Below the pieces are notes generated by a model, which was given only the letters and a program-made list of their open reading frames with translations, did no database searches and was not told where the DNA came from. From Microbacterium sp. T2.11-28 (GTDB lineage: Bacteria; Actinomycetota; Actinomycetes; Actinomycetales; Microbacteriaceae), in contig NZ_CATNHF010000023.1 of NCBI RefSeq assembly GCF_950097975.1, positions 186,001 through 250,000 on the forward strand: a stretch of 64,000 nt of DNA. The letters are read 5' to 3'. How positions within the stretch are numbered: position 1 is the stretch's first letter; every line of letters starts with the position of its first letter. This document shows, one piece after another, positions 44,415-59,247 of the stretch. The position numbers and the translations under genes were made by a program.

Positions 44415-45952
44415 CCGTCACCCATCACGTCCGCGTCCACCGCAGCGACGAGGAGCTGCCGCGCGAGCAGCAGCTCGCCCACGCGATCGCCGAGGTCGCC
44501 GTCGATCCCGTCGCCGTCGAGGCCGACGTGGTCGACATGATCGTCAACCGGCTCATCGACAACGCGGCCGTGGCCGCGGCCTCCCTCACCCGCGCTCCGG
44601 TCAGCGCCGCGCGTCAGCAGGCGCTCGACCACCCCGTCTCGCGAGGCGGCGACGGCGCCACCGTGTTCGGCGTGCCGGCGCAGACCCGGACGAGCCCCGA
44701 GTGGGCGGCCTGGGCCAACGGCGTCGCCGTGCGCGAGCTCGACTACCACGACACGTTCCTCGCCGCGGACTACTCCCACCCGGGCGACAACATCCCGCCG
44801 ATCCTCGCGGTCGCCCAGCACGTCGGCGCCGACGGAGCCGCCCTCGTCCGGGGCATCGCGACGGGGTACGAGATCCAGATCGATCTCGTGCGCGCCATCT
44901 GCCTGCACCGCCACAAGATCGACCACGTCGCCCACCTCGGCCCGTCCGCCGCCGCGGGCATCGGCACCCTCCTCGGCCTCGACGTCGCCACGATCGAGCA
45001 GGCCGTCGCCCAGGCCCTGCACACGACGACGGCCACGCGCCAGTCGCGGAAGGGCGAGATCTCCACCTGGAAGGCGTACGCCCCGGCCTTCGCGGGCAAG
45101 ATGGCCGTCGAGGCGGTGGACCGCGCGATGCGGGGGCAGACGTCGCCGAACCCCATCTACGAAGGCGAGGACGGCGTCATCGCGTGGCTGCTCGACGGCC
45201 CGGACGCGGCGTACGACGTGCCGCTCCCGGCGACCGGCGAGCCCAAGCGCGCCATCCTCGACTCGTACACGAAGGAGCACTCGGCCGAGTACCAGGCGCA
45301 GGCGTGGATCGACCTGGCGCGCAAGCTGCACCACGAGCACCCGTCCCTCCGACAGGCTCAGGGCCCCGGCGGGAGCGAGGTCGCATCGATCGTGCTGCAC
45401 ACGAGCCACCACACGCACTACGTGATCGGCTCGGGAGCGAACGACCCGCAGAAGTACGACCCGACCGCGTCGCGCGAGACGCTGGACCACTCCATCCCGT
45501 ACATCTTCACCGTGGCCCTGCAGGACGGCGGCTGGCACCACGTGGACTCGTACGCGCCCGAGCGCGCGGCCCGCCCCGACACCGTCGCACTGTGGCAGAA
45601 GGTGACGACGGCGGAGGATGCCGAGTGGACGCGCCGCTACCACTCGGACGACCCCGCCGAGAAGGCGTTCGGCGGACGCGTCGTGATCACCTTCGCGGAC
45701 GGGACCACGATCGTCGACGAGATCGCCGTCGCCGACGCCCACCCGCTCGGTGCGCGGCCGTTCGCCCGCGCCGACTACGTGCGCAAGTTCCGGCTGCTGG
45801 CCGAGCCGGTGCTCGAGCCGGCCGAGATCGAGCGCTTCCTGGCCCTCGTCGAGCGGCTCCCCGAGCTGAGCGCCGACGAGGTGCGGCAGCTGGGGTTCGT
45901 CGCCCGCCCGGGCGTCCTCGACGGGGCACCCGCCCCGAAGGGACTCTTCTGA
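44411..45952 (+). CDS. prpD: 2-methylcitrate dehydratase (MmgE/PrpD family)
   Basis: A 513-residue dehydratase that converts 2-methylcitrate to 2-methylaconitate in propionyl-CoA breakdown. The family core '[31 protein letters not shown]', with its catalytic Asp/His cluster, and '[20 protein letters not shown]' are clear. The length fits bacterial PrpD (about 480-510). It is the first enzyme gene, overlapping the regulator stop (ATGA), and is followed by a 130-base gap containing a palindromic repeat before prpB. Confidence 0.94.
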   Translation: MTVTHHVRVHRSDEELPREQQLAHAIAEVAVDPVAVEADVVDMIVNRLIDNAAVAAASLTRAPVSAARQQALDHPVSRGGDGATVFGVPAQTRTSPEWAAWANGVAVRELDYHDTFLAADYSHPGDNIPPILAVAQHVGADGAALVRGIATGYEIQIDLVRAICLHRHKIDHVAHLGPSAAAGIGTLLGLDVATIEQAVAQALHTTTATRQSRKGEISTWKAYAPAFAGKMAVEAVDRAMRGQTSPNPIYEGEDGVIAWLLDGPDAAYDVPLPATGEPKRAILDSYTKEHSAEYQAQAWIDLARKLHHEHPSLRQAQGPGGSEVASIVLHTSHHTHYVIGSGANDPQKYDPTASRETLDHSIPYIFTVALQDGGWHHVDSYAPERAARPDTVALWQKVTTAEDAEWTRRYHSDDPAEKAFGGRVVITFADGTTIVDEIAVADAHPLGARPFARADYVRKFRLLAEPVLEPAEIERFLALVERLPELSADEVRQLGFVARPGVLDGAPAPKGLF

Positions 45953-45972
45953 TGTCGCGCGCTGCGGTTCGG

Positions 45973-46056
45973 CGTTTCGTCTCGCTCCGCTCGCTCAACG
46001 ACCGGGGGGACCGGTCTCCGGTCGTTGAGCGAGGCGCGCAGCGACGAGACGAAACG
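45973..46056. repeat. Long imperfect palindrome inside the prp operon
   Basis: A left arm starting CGTTTCGTCTCG and ending CTCGCTCAACGACCGG pairs with a right arm from CCGGTCGTTGAGCGAG to CGAGACGAAACG (46018-46056); the right arm carries a six-base insertion. The TTGAGCGAG...GAGACGAAACG motif resembles a palindromic element I recall as common in Microbacteriaceae genomes. It separates prpD from prpB. Confidence 0.7.
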
Positions 46057-46082
46057 TCGCTCCCCGACGGAAAGGTGCTCTG

Positions 46083-47009
46083 ATGCTGTACTCCGCCATC
46101 CCCGCCAGCGAGAAGCGCCGCATGCTCCGAGAGCGGCTCGCGGCCGGTGAGCTCATCCGCTTCCCGGGCGCCTTCAACCCGCTGAGCGCGCGACTCATCG
46201 AGCGCAAGGGCTTCGAGGGCGTCTACATCTCGGGCGCGGTGCTGTCGGCCGATCTCGGCCTCCCCGACATCGGCCTGACGACCCTCACCGAGGTGGCCGC
46301 CCGCGGGCAGCAGATCGCCCGCATGACCGACCTTCCGGCCCTCATCGACGCCGACACCGGATTCGGCGAGCCCATGAACGTGGCCCGGACGATCCAGACC
46401 CTCGAGGACGCCGGTCTTGCGGGAGCCCACATCGAGGACCAGGTCAATCCGAAGCGCTGCGGTCACCTCGACGGCAAGGCCGTCGTGGACGAGAGCACCG
46501 CCCTCAAACGCATCCGCGCCGCCGTCGACGCGCGCCGCGATCCGAACTTCCTCGTCATCGCCCGCACCGACATCCGCGCCGTCGAGGGGCTCGATGCCGC
46601 GATCGACCGCGCGAAGGCGCTCGTGGATGCCGGGGCCGACGCGATCTTCCCCGAGGCGATGCGCGACCTCGCCGAGTTCGAGGCGATGGCGTCGGCGATC
46701 GACGTGCCGATCCTGGCGAACATGACCGAGTTCGGGAAGTCTGATCTCTTCTCGGTGGAGCAGCTGCGCAGCGCCGGGGTGAGCATCGTCATCTGGCCGG
46801 TGTCGCTCCTGCGACTGGCGATGGGCGCGGCGGGCCGTGCACTGGATACGCTGACGGAGGAAGGACACCTCACGTCGCGGCTGGGCGAGATGCAGCATCG
46901 CGCCGACCTGTACGACCTCATCGACTACGAGGGCTACAGCCGGTTCGACTCCGACGTCTTCACCTTCGAGCTCGACGACCGGCAGGCAACGCAAGGGAGC
47001 ACGGCATGA
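46083..47009 (+). CDS. prpB: Methylisocitrate lyase
   Basis: A 308-residue lyase that splits 2-methylisocitrate into pyruvate and succinate. The catalytic 'NPKRCGHLDGK' motif (C126) and 'LIDADTGFGEPMNVARTI' metal-binding segment are intact, and 'GAHIEDQ' precedes the active site. The KRCGH motif together with the short length separates it from isocitrate lyase. It overlaps prpC by four bases (ATGA). A GGAAAGGTG stretch just upstream serves as its ribosome site. Confidence 0.95.
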   Translation: MLYSAIPASEKRRMLRERLAAGELIRFPGAFNPLSARLIERKGFEGVYISGAVLSADLGLPDIGLTTLTEVAARGQQIARMTDLPALIDADTGFGEPMNVARTIQTLEDAGLAGAHIEDQVNPKRCGHLDGKAVVDESTALKRIRAAVDARRDPNFLVIARTDIRAVEGLDAAIDRAKALVDAGADAIFPEAMRDLAEFEAMASAIDVPILANMTEFGKSDLFSVEQLRSAGVSIVIWPVSLLRLAMGAAGRALDTLTEEGHLTSRLGEMQHRADLYDLIDYEGYSRFDSDVFTFELDDRQATQGSTA

Positions 47010-48196
47010 CCGACACCGACATCAAGAAGGGGCTGGCCGGCGTCGTCGCCGACGTCACCGCCATCAGCAAGGTCAACCCCGAGACGAACTCGCTGCTCTA
47101 CCGCGGCTACCCGGTGCACGAGCTGGCGGCCACCCAGCCCGCCGAGGCGGTGGCCTACCTCCTGTGGCACGGGGAGCTCCCCGATGCCGCGCAGCTCGCC
47201 GCGCTCCGCACGGAGGAGCGGTCGCACCGGGCGCTGGCCGACGATGTCCGTGCGGCGATCGACCTGACGCCGCTCGACGCGCACCCCATGGACGAGGTGC
47301 GCACCGCGGTGAGCGTGCTCGGCGCGCGCGACCTCGCCGGCACCGGATCGGTGATGGACGCGAGCGGGACCCCCGAGGACAACCTCGCCCGCAGCGTGCG
47401 CCTGTTCGCGGCGCTGCCGGCCATCGTCGCCTACGGGCAGCGCCGCCGGCGCGGGCAGGAGCCCGTCGCACCGCGGGACGACCTCGACTACGCGGCGAAC
47501 TTCCTCTGGATGACGTTCGGCGAAGAGGCCGATCCCGTCGTCGTGGACGCCTTCAACCGCTCGATGATCCTTTACGCGGAGCACTCGTTCAACGCGTCGA
47601 CCTTCACCGCGCGGGTGATCAGTTCCACGCTCAGCGACCTCTACTCCGCGGTCGTCGGTGCCATCGGCGCCCTCAAGGGTCCGCTCCACGGCGGTGCGAA
47701 CGAGGCCGTCCTGCACGTGTTCGACGAGATCGGCGACGCCGACAACGTCGTGCCGTGGCTCGAGGCCGCCCTCGCCGAGAAGCGCAAGATCATGGGATTC
47801 GGCCACCGGGTGTACAAGCGCGGCGACTCGCGCGTTCCCACCATGAAGGCGGCGCTGGACACCCTCATCGCGCACTACGACCGCCCCGACGTCGAGGCGC
47901 TCTATGCGACGCTCGAGTCGGAGTTCGTCGCCCGCAAGGGCATCTACCCCAACCTCGACTACCCGTCCGGCCCGGCCTACAGCCTCATGGGCTTCGACAC
48001 CCTCACCTTCACGCCGCTGTTCGTCGCGGCGCGCGTGGTCGGGTGGACCGCCCACATCATGGAGCAGACCGCCTCGAACGCGCTCATCCGCCCGCTGTCC
48101 GAGTACGTGGGGCACGACGAGCGCCACATCGACGGCTTCGTCGACGACGTGGGCACCGCGGCGATCTCGCTCCGGCAGGCGGAGGCCGACGGCTGA
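47006..48196 (+). CDS. prpC: 2-methylcitrate synthase
   Basis: A 396-residue citrate synthase-family enzyme that joins propionyl-CoA and oxaloacetate. Active-site regions are 'GPLHGGANEAVL' (first His), 'IMGFGHRVYKRGDSR' (second His) and the aspartate in 'PNLDYPSG' near the end. The length below 400 residues and the prpB/prpD neighbourhood assign it to methylcitrate rather than TCA-cycle citrate synthase, though some type I/II enzymes use both substrates. No further cycle gene (prpE or prpF) follows. Confidence 0.94.
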   Translation: MTDTDIKKGLAGVVADVTAISKVNPETNSLLYRGYPVHELAATQPAEAVAYLLWHGELPDAAQLAALRTEERSHRALADDVRAAIDLTPLDAHPMDEVRTAVSVLGARDLAGTGSVMDASGTPEDNLARSVRLFAALPAIVAYGQRRRRGQEPVAPRDDLDYAANFLWMTFGEEADPVVVDAFNRSMILYAEHSFNASTFTARVISSTLSDLYSAVVGAIGALKGPLHGGANEAVLHVFDEIGDADNVVPWLEAALAEKRKIMGFGHRVYKRGDSRVPTMKAALDTLIAHYDRPDVEALYATLESEFVARKGIYPNLDYPSGPAYSLMGFDTLTFTPLFVAARVVGWTAHIMEQTASNALIRPLSEYVGHDERHIDGFVDDVGTAAISLRQAEADG

Positions 48197-48318
48197 GGCG
48201 TGAGGGCCGCGCGCGAGGGATGGAGCGCCTCACTCGCCGCGCGGCTCTCCCCGCGCACGAGCTGCCGGTTGTGCCGGTGGAGGAGCCGGCGGTCCGGTGC
48301 GGCGGCATGATGGATGCC

Positions 48319-49491
48319 ATGAGTCGCACCGCCGTCATCGTCGACGCCGTCCGCACCCCCTCGGGGAGAGGCAAGCCGGGAGGAGGGCTCTCGGGCATCC
48401 ATCCGGTCGATCTGGCCGCGGGGGTGCTCCGGGCGGTGCTGGAGCGCAACGGGCTCGAGTCCTCGCAGGTCGACGACGTGCTCCTCGGCTGCGTCAGCCA
48501 GGTCGGGGAGCAGTCGGCGAACATCGCGCGTCAGGCCTCTCTGGCGGCGGGATTCGACGAGGCCGTGCCGGCGGCGACGATCGACCGGCAGTGCGGATCG
48601 AGCCAGCAGGCCGCGCACTTCGCGGCGCAGGGGGTCATCAGCGGCCAGTACGACATCGTGATCGCCGGCGGGGTCGAGTCGATGAGCCGGGTGCCGCTCG
48701 GTGCGGCGGGCTCGGTCGCCGGCTCGCCCGGGTCGCCGCTGCTGCGGGACCGCTATCCCGAGGGCCTCGTCGGCCAGGGGATCTCGGCCGAGCTCATCGC
48801 CGAGCGCTGGGGCTTCACGCGGGACGATCTCGACGCGTTCGCCGCGGAGTCGCACGAGCGTGCGTCCGAGGCCACCGCGGCCGGGCTGTTCGACGGCCAG
48901 CTCCTGCCGCAGGGCGATCTCGCCGCCGACGAGACGATCCGCCCGGGTACCACGACCGCGTCGCTCGCCGGTCTGCCGCCCGCGTTCCGCTCGGACGCCG
49001 CCGCCGCGCGATTCCCCGAACTGGACTGGCGGATCACCGCGGGGAACTCCTCGCCGCTCACCGACGGCGCCTCCGCCGTGCTGATCATGGCCGAGGAGAC
49101 GGCGTCGGCCCTGGGCCTCACCCCGCGGGCCCGGTTCCACGCCTTCGCCGTGACCGGCTCCGACCCCCTCCTCATGCTCACGGGCCCGATCCCCGCCACC
49201 CGGCGCATCCTGGCCCGCAGCGGCCTCACGATCGACGACCTCGACGCGTACGAGGTCAACGAGGCGTTCGCCTCCGTCCCCCTCGCGTGGGCGGCCGAGG
49301 TGGGCGCCGACCCGGCTCGCATGAATCCGTGGGGCGGCGCGATCGCGCTCGGCCACGCACTCGGATCCAGCGGCACGCGCCTGCTCGGGACGCTGCTGGC
49401 CCACCTCGAGCACACCCGCGGACGCTGGGGACTGCAGACGATGTGCGAGGGCGGCGGCATGGCCAACGCCACGATCATCGAGCGCCTGTAG
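48319..49491 (+). CDS. Acetyl-CoA C-acyltransferase (thiolase)
   Basis: A 390-residue thiolase. The acyl-binding cysteine is C92 in 'IDRQCGSSQQA', the 'NEAFASVPLAWA' segment provides the Asn-Glu-Ala-Phe motif, H346 lies in 'AIALGHALGSSG' and the second cysteine C376 in 'TMCEGGGMANA'. It catalyses the last step of beta-oxidation or condenses two acyl-CoAs. Start is ATG 48319; ATG 48307 is in frame and possible, and neither has a convincing ribosome site. It is separated by 122 bases from prpC and may be expressed separately. Confidence 0.92.
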   Translation: MSRTAVIVDAVRTPSGRGKPGGGLSGIHPVDLAAGVLRAVLERNGLESSQVDDVLLGCVSQVGEQSANIARQASLAAGFDEAVPAATIDRQCGSSQQAAHFAAQGVISGQYDIVIAGGVESMSRVPLGAAGSVAGSPGSPLLRDRYPEGLVGQGISAELIAERWGFTRDDLDAFAAESHERASEATAAGLFDGQLLPQGDLAADETIRPGTTTASLAGLPPAFRSDAAAARFPELDWRITAGNSSPLTDGASAVLIMAEETASALGLTPRARFHAFAVTGSDPLLMLTGPIPATRRILARSGLTIDDLDAYEVNEAFASVPLAWAAEVGADPARMNPWGGAIALGHALGSSGTRLLGTLLAHLEHTRGRWGLQTMCEGGGMANATIIERL

Positions 49492-49638
49492 CGCTCACCC
49501 TCCGGCCGCAGGGACCGGTCGTCGCGGCGCCGGAGACTCAGATGAGGGCATTCTCACTCGCGACTGTGACCGGTCTGAGTATCGTCGGCAGGACTGACCG
49601 GGCACGATGCCGTGCCCGCGAACGCTCGGGGAGTCACA

Positions 49639-55647
<6,009 letters not shown>

Positions 55648-55685
55648 TCCGCGGCCTGAATCGTCTACCCCCGACCGAGACACAT

Positions 55686-55730
55686 GGCAGTCGTTGCCGC
55701 CTCCGTATCCGTGAGGCGGCAACGACTGCC
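55686..55730. repeat. 18-bp perfect palindromic element (REP-like)
   Basis: GGCAGTCGTTGCCGCCTC (55686-55703) and its exact reverse complement (55713-55730) flank a nine-base loop. The same 18-mer occurs twice near 20874-20923. It follows the amylase/pullulanase gene and may also terminate its transcript. Confidence 0.8.
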
Positions 55731-55757
55731 GTCGTTCCACCTTCCGGCGTGAGATAG

Positions 55758-55798
55758 ATGGACATCCATGTAAAATGATCACTGTGCCCATAAGGCAC
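55758..55798 (+). promoter_or_regulatory. Promoter region of the acyl-CoA dehydrogenase gene
   Basis: TAAAAT (55771-55776) is an unusually AT-rich -10 box for this genome. It is directly preceded by ATGG-ACAT-CCAT arms (55758-55769), a possible operator. A GTGCC-CATAA-GGCAC hairpin (55784-55798) lies at the likely transcript start. The MarR regulator encoded downstream is a candidate binder. Confidence 0.45.
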
Positions 55799-55837
55799 GG
55801 ACGATGCCGTCGATATGCCTCACAAGGACGTGAACAC

Positions 55838-57037
55838 ATGAGCATGACCGTCACCGAATCCCTCTCCGCGGAGGAACGCGAAGCGATCCTGGATGCCGTG
55901 CGCGATTTCGCCCGGACCCACCTCGCCCCGAACGCGCTGGAGTGGGATCAGACCCGCCACTTCCCGCGCGATGTGCTCGCGATCGCGGGGGAGCTCGGCC
56001 TCGGCGGCATCTACGTGCGCGAGGACGTCGGCGGCAGCGGCCTCAGCCGCAGCGACGCGGTCGCGATCGTCGAGGAGCTCGCCGTCGGCGATCCCACCAT
56101 CGCCGCCTACATCACGATCCACAACATGGTCGCGTGGATGATCGACCGCTACGGCACCGACGCCCAGCGTCACGCATGGCTGCCCCGGCTGGTCGCCATG
56201 ACCGAGTTCGGCGCCTACTGCCTGACCGAGCCGGGAGCGGGTTCCGACGCGGCCGCGATCACGACCTCGGCGATCGCGGACGGCGACGACTACGTGCTGA
56301 CCGGCGTGAAGCAGTTCATCTCCGGCGCCGGCGAGGCCGGTGTCTACGTCGTCATGGCGCGCACCGACCCTGCCACCGGTTCCGGGGCGGGAAGCGCCCG
56401 GGGGATCACCGCCTTCCTCGTGCCGGGTGACGCCGACGGCCTGTCGTTCGGACCCCACGAGAAGAAGATGGGATGGAACGCCCAGCCGACCCGGCAGGTG
56501 ATCCTCGACCGGGTGCGCGTGCCGGCATCCGCGATCCTGGGCTCGCTCGGCGGCGGCTTCGCGATCGCCATGAGCGGACTCAACGGCGGGCGCATCAACA
56601 TCGCCGCGTGCTCGCTCGGCGGAGCGCAGTGGGCCCTCGACCGGGCCGTGCGGTACGTGCACGAACGGTTCACGTTCGGCGAGCCGCTGGCCGACAAGCA
56701 GGCGATCGTCTTCCGCCTCGCCGACATGGCCACCGAGCTCCGTGCGGCGCGCGCGCTCGTCCAGGGCGCGGCGCTGGCCCTCGATCAGACGACCCCGGGC
56801 AGCTCCGACTACGCCGAGGTGACCGTGCAGTGCGCGATGGCCAAGCGCTACGCGACCGATGCCGGCTTCACGATCGCCAACGAGGCACTGCAGCTGCACG
56901 GCGGATACGGCTACCTGCAGGACTACGGCATCGAGAAGGTGGTGCGGGACCTCCGCGTCCACCAGATCCTCGAGGGGACCAACGAGATCATGCGGGTCAT
57001 CATCGGCCGGCACGTGCTCGCCGAGGGTGCACGGTGA
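55838..57037 (+). CDS. Acyl-CoA dehydrogenase
   Basis: A 399-residue flavoenzyme that oxidises acyl-CoA to enoyl-CoA and passes electrons to ETF. Family signatures are 'AYCLTEPGAGSDAAAITTSA' and, near the end, 'LQLHGGYGYLQDYGIEKVVRD' and 'HQILEGTNEIMRVIIGRH', in which the glutamate is the usual catalytic base region. The motif pattern is closest to short/branched-chain (isobutyryl-CoA type) enzymes. ATG 55838 follows AAGGACG. Together with the enoyl-CoA hydratase 42 bases downstream and EtfBA further on, it forms an acyl-CoA catabolic cluster. Confidence 0.92.
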   Translation: MSMTVTESLSAEEREAILDAVRDFARTHLAPNALEWDQTRHFPRDVLAIAGELGLGGIYVREDVGGSGLSRSDAVAIVEELAVGDPTIAAYITIHNMVAWMIDRYGTDAQRHAWLPRLVAMTEFGAYCLTEPGAGSDAAAITTSAIADGDDYVLTGVKQFISGAGEAGVYVVMARTDPATGSGAGSARGITAFLVPGDADGLSFGPHEKKMGWNAQPTRQVILDRVRVPASAILGSLGGGFAIAMSGLNGGRINIAACSLGGAQWALDRAVRYVHERFTFGEPLADKQAIVFRLADMATELRAARALVQGAALALDQTTPGSSDYAEVTVQCAMAKRYATDAGFTIANEALQLHGGYGYLQDYGIEKVVRDLRVHQILEGTNEIMRVIIGRHVLAEGAR

Positions 57038-57079
57038 TCGCGTCGTGCGTCCCGCCCCGCGAGATGAAAGCATGACGAC

Positions 57080-57856
57080 ATGACCGACTACGCGACCATC
57101 CTGACCGAGACGCGCGGACGCGTCGGCTGGATCACCCTCAACCGCCCCGAAGCGCTCAATGCGCTGAACTCGACGCTGGTGGCCGAGCTCGCCGCCGCCG
57201 CGGCGGCCTTCGACGCCGACGAGGGCATCGGCTGCATCGTCCTCACCGGGTCGGAGCGGGCGTTCGCCGCCGGCGCCGACATCAAGGAGATGGAGTCGAA
57301 GTCCTCCCGCGACATGGCGATGGACAACCCCTTCGTCGGTCTCGAGGCGTTCAGCCGGGTGCGGACCCCGGTCGTCGCCGCGGTCGCCGGCTACGCCCTC
57401 GGCGGCGGATGCGAGCTGGCCATGACGTGCGACATCATCCTCGCCGCAGACACCGCGAAGTTCGGCCAGCCGGAGATCACCCTCGGGGTCATCCCCGGTC
57501 TCGGCGGCACGCAGCGGCTCCCCCGGGCGATCGGCTACTACAAGGCCGCCGAGCTGGTGCTCACGGGACGCATGATGGACGCCGTCGAGGCCGAGCGCGC
57601 CGGCCTCGTCTCGCGCGTCGTCCCGGCCGCCGAGCTCCTCGACGAGGCCGGCAAGGTCGCCGAGGCGATCGCGTCGAAGTCGCTGCCGGTCGTCTACGCC
57701 GCCAAGGAGGCGCTGCGGGCCTCGCAGGAGACGACGGGGGCGGAGGGGCTGCGCTTCGAGAAGCAGGTGTTCTCGTCGCTGTTCGCCCTCGACGACCAGA
57801 AGGAGGGCATGGCCGCCTTCCGCGAGAAGCGCCCGCCCGAGTTCACGAACCGGTGA
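57080..57856 (+). CDS. Enoyl-CoA hydratase
   Basis: A 258-residue crotonase that hydrates trans-2-enoyl-CoA. Oxyanion loops are 'ERAFAAGADIKEM' and 'YALGGGCELAMTCD' (with the first catalytic Glu in GGGCEL), and the second catalytic glutamate is in 'GQPEITLGVIPGLGGTQRLPR'. Both glutamates are therefore present, in contrast to the crotonase at 19210-19986. It is closest to the EchA8/fatty-acid-oxidation type. Its 3' end overlaps the convergent MarR gene by 14 bases. Confidence 0.93.
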   Translation: MTDYATILTETRGRVGWITLNRPEALNALNSTLVAELAAAAAAFDADEGIGCIVLTGSERAFAAGADIKEMESKSSRDMAMDNPFVGLEAFSRVRTPVVAAVAGYALGGGCELAMTCDIILAADTAKFGQPEITLGVIPGLGGTQRLPRAIGYYKAAELVLTGRMMDAVEAERAGLVSRVVPAAELLDEAGKVAEAIASKSLPVVYAAKEALRASQETTGAEGLRFEKQVFSSLFALDDQKEGMAAFREKRPPEFTNR

Positions 57857-58361
57857 CGGGGTCGCCCGCCGCGGCGCGCAGTCGCGCGATCGCACCGATG
57901 AGCGCGTCGAGGTCCTCGTCGCCCAGCCCCGGCCGCGAGAACACGTCGCGGTTGAGCGCCGTCGTCGCGCGCTCGGCGAGCGACCGCCCGGCGGTGGTGA
58001 GCGCCACGAGCGTCGCCCGGCCGTCGGTCGGATGGGGCTCGCGGCGCACGAGCCCCGCGGCTTCCAGCCGGTCGACGGTGCTGGTCACGCTCGTGGGATG
58101 CACCTGCAGCCGCCGCGCCGCGGAGCCCACCGGCATCCGCCCCTCCCGGGTGAAGCTCAGCAGGGTCAGCAGCTCGTACCGCGCGAAGCTCAGCCCGAGC
58201 GGCTTCAACGTCTCGTCGACACGCGCCAGCAGCAGCTGGTGGGCGCGCATGATCGAGGTCACCGCCGTCATGCCGGCGGCGGCATCGGTCCAGCCGTGCG
58301 CGATCCACTGGCGTCGCGCCTCGGCGATGGGATCGCCTGCCGGGGGTGTCACGCGGGCCAC
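57843..58361 (-). CDS. MarR-family transcriptional regulator
   Basis: A 172-residue winged-helix repressor. The DNA-binding part is 'LSFARYELLTLLSFTREGRMPVGSAARRLQVHPTSVTSTVDRLEAAGLV', followed by the wing 'RREPHPTDGRATLVALT', whose Asp-x-Arg motif is the family hallmark. The flanking helices at both ends form the dimer interface. GTG 58361 has AGGAGG six bases upstream. Genes for an acyl-CoA dehydrogenase, a hydratase and ETF flank it, so an acyl- or aryl-CoA ligand is plausible. It is divergent from etfB, 99 bases away. Confidence 0.9.
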   Translation of the reverse strand: MARVTPPAGDPIAEARRQWIAHGWTDAAAGMTAVTSIMRAHQLLLARVDETLKPLGLSFARYELLTLLSFTREGRMPVGSAARRLQVHPTSVTSTVDRLEAAGLVRREPHPTDGRATLVALTTAGRSLAERATTALNRDVFSRPGLGDEDLDALIGAIARLRAAAGDPVTGS

Positions 58362-58436
58362 AATGCGCCTCCTGCCGTCGGGGATCACGCTAGTCGGTTT
58401 CCTCCTGCGCGCTGGTCGGCGTGCGGGCGCGCTCAA

Positions 58437-58442
58437 TAGACT
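58437..58442 (+). promoter_or_regulatory. -10 box TAGACT of etfBA
   Basis: TAGACT lies 18 bases before ATG 58461, which also has GGAGG at 58451-58455, giving a short conventional leader. Confidence 0.6.
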
Positions 58443-58460
58443 CGAAGGTCGGAGGACGTC

Positions 58461-59237
58461 ATGAGAATCGTGGTGCTGGTCAAGGAAGTCCCGGACACCT
58501 ATGGTGACCGCAAGCTCGACCTCGAGACCGGTCTGTCGCAGCGCGACGCGTCGGAGCGGGTGCTCGACGAGATCGGCGAGCGGTCCCTCGAAGTGGCCCT
58601 CTCTTACGCCGACGCGCACGCCGGAACCGAGGTCGTCGTGGTGTCGATGGCTCCGGAGGCGGCGACCGCGACCATCCGCAAGGGCCTCGCGATGGGCGCG
58701 TCGTCGGCGATCCAGGTGGTCGACGAGGCGCTCGCCGGCGCCGACCTCGGCGTGACGGCGAGGGTGCTCGCCGCGGCCGTCCGCCGGGCGGGCTTCGACC
58801 TCGTCATCACCGGCAACCTGTCCACCGACGGCACCGCCGGCGTGCTCCCCGCGATGCTCGCCGAGCACCTGGGCGTGCCGCACGCGACGGCGCTGTCGGC
58901 GGTGGAGATCTCCGAGACCGCGGTGGCCGGCACCCGTGCGGCCGACGGCGGTGCCGCGCACGTGACGGCGCCGCTGCCCGCGGTGATCTCGATCACCGAG
59001 GCGCTCCCCGACGCGCGGTTCCCGAACTTCAAGGGCATCATGGCGGCCAAGAAGAAGCCGTTCGAGACGCTGTCGCTGGCCGATCTCGGGGTGGACGTCG
59101 ACCCCGGCGTCGCGCCCCAGACCATCATGACGGCGGTCACGGAGAAGCCCCCGCGCGGTGCGGGCGTGAAGCTCGTCGACGAGGGCGACGCCGGCGAGAG
59201 GCTCGCCGCGTACCTCATCGAGAACCGGCTGGTGTGA
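58461..59237 (+). CDS. etfB: Electron transfer flavoprotein subunit beta
   Basis: A 258-residue ETF beta subunit, which binds AMP and helps move electrons from acyl-CoA dehydrogenases to the respiratory chain. 'VVLVKEVPDTYGDRKLDLETG' begins the protein, and the family signature 'VISITEALPDARFPNFKGIMAAKKKPFETL' is near the end, with the recognition loop usual for dehydrogenase docking. It overlaps nothing; etfA follows after ten bases. A TAGACT promoter drives etfBA and the b561-type gene. Confidence 0.94.
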   Translation: MRIVVLVKEVPDTYGDRKLDLETGLSQRDASERVLDEIGERSLEVALSYADAHAGTEVVVVSMAPEAATATIRKGLAMGASSAIQVVDEALAGADLGVTARVLAAAVRRAGFDLVITGNLSTDGTAGVLPAMLAEHLGVPHATALSAVEISETAVAGTRAADGGAAHVTAPLPAVISITEALPDARFPNFKGIMAAKKKPFETLSLADLGVDVDPGVAPQTIMTAVTEKPPRGAGVKLVDEGDAGERLAAYLIENRLV

Positions 59238-59247
59238 GGAGACGACG

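Noticed and set aside
45973-46056. Rho-independent terminator inside the prp operon
   Set aside because: No T-run follows and the long imperfect arms with an insertion look like a palindromic repeat element.
46083-47009. Isocitrate lyase
   Set aside because: The protein is only 308 residues and lies between prpD and prpC, which identifies methylisocitrate lyase.
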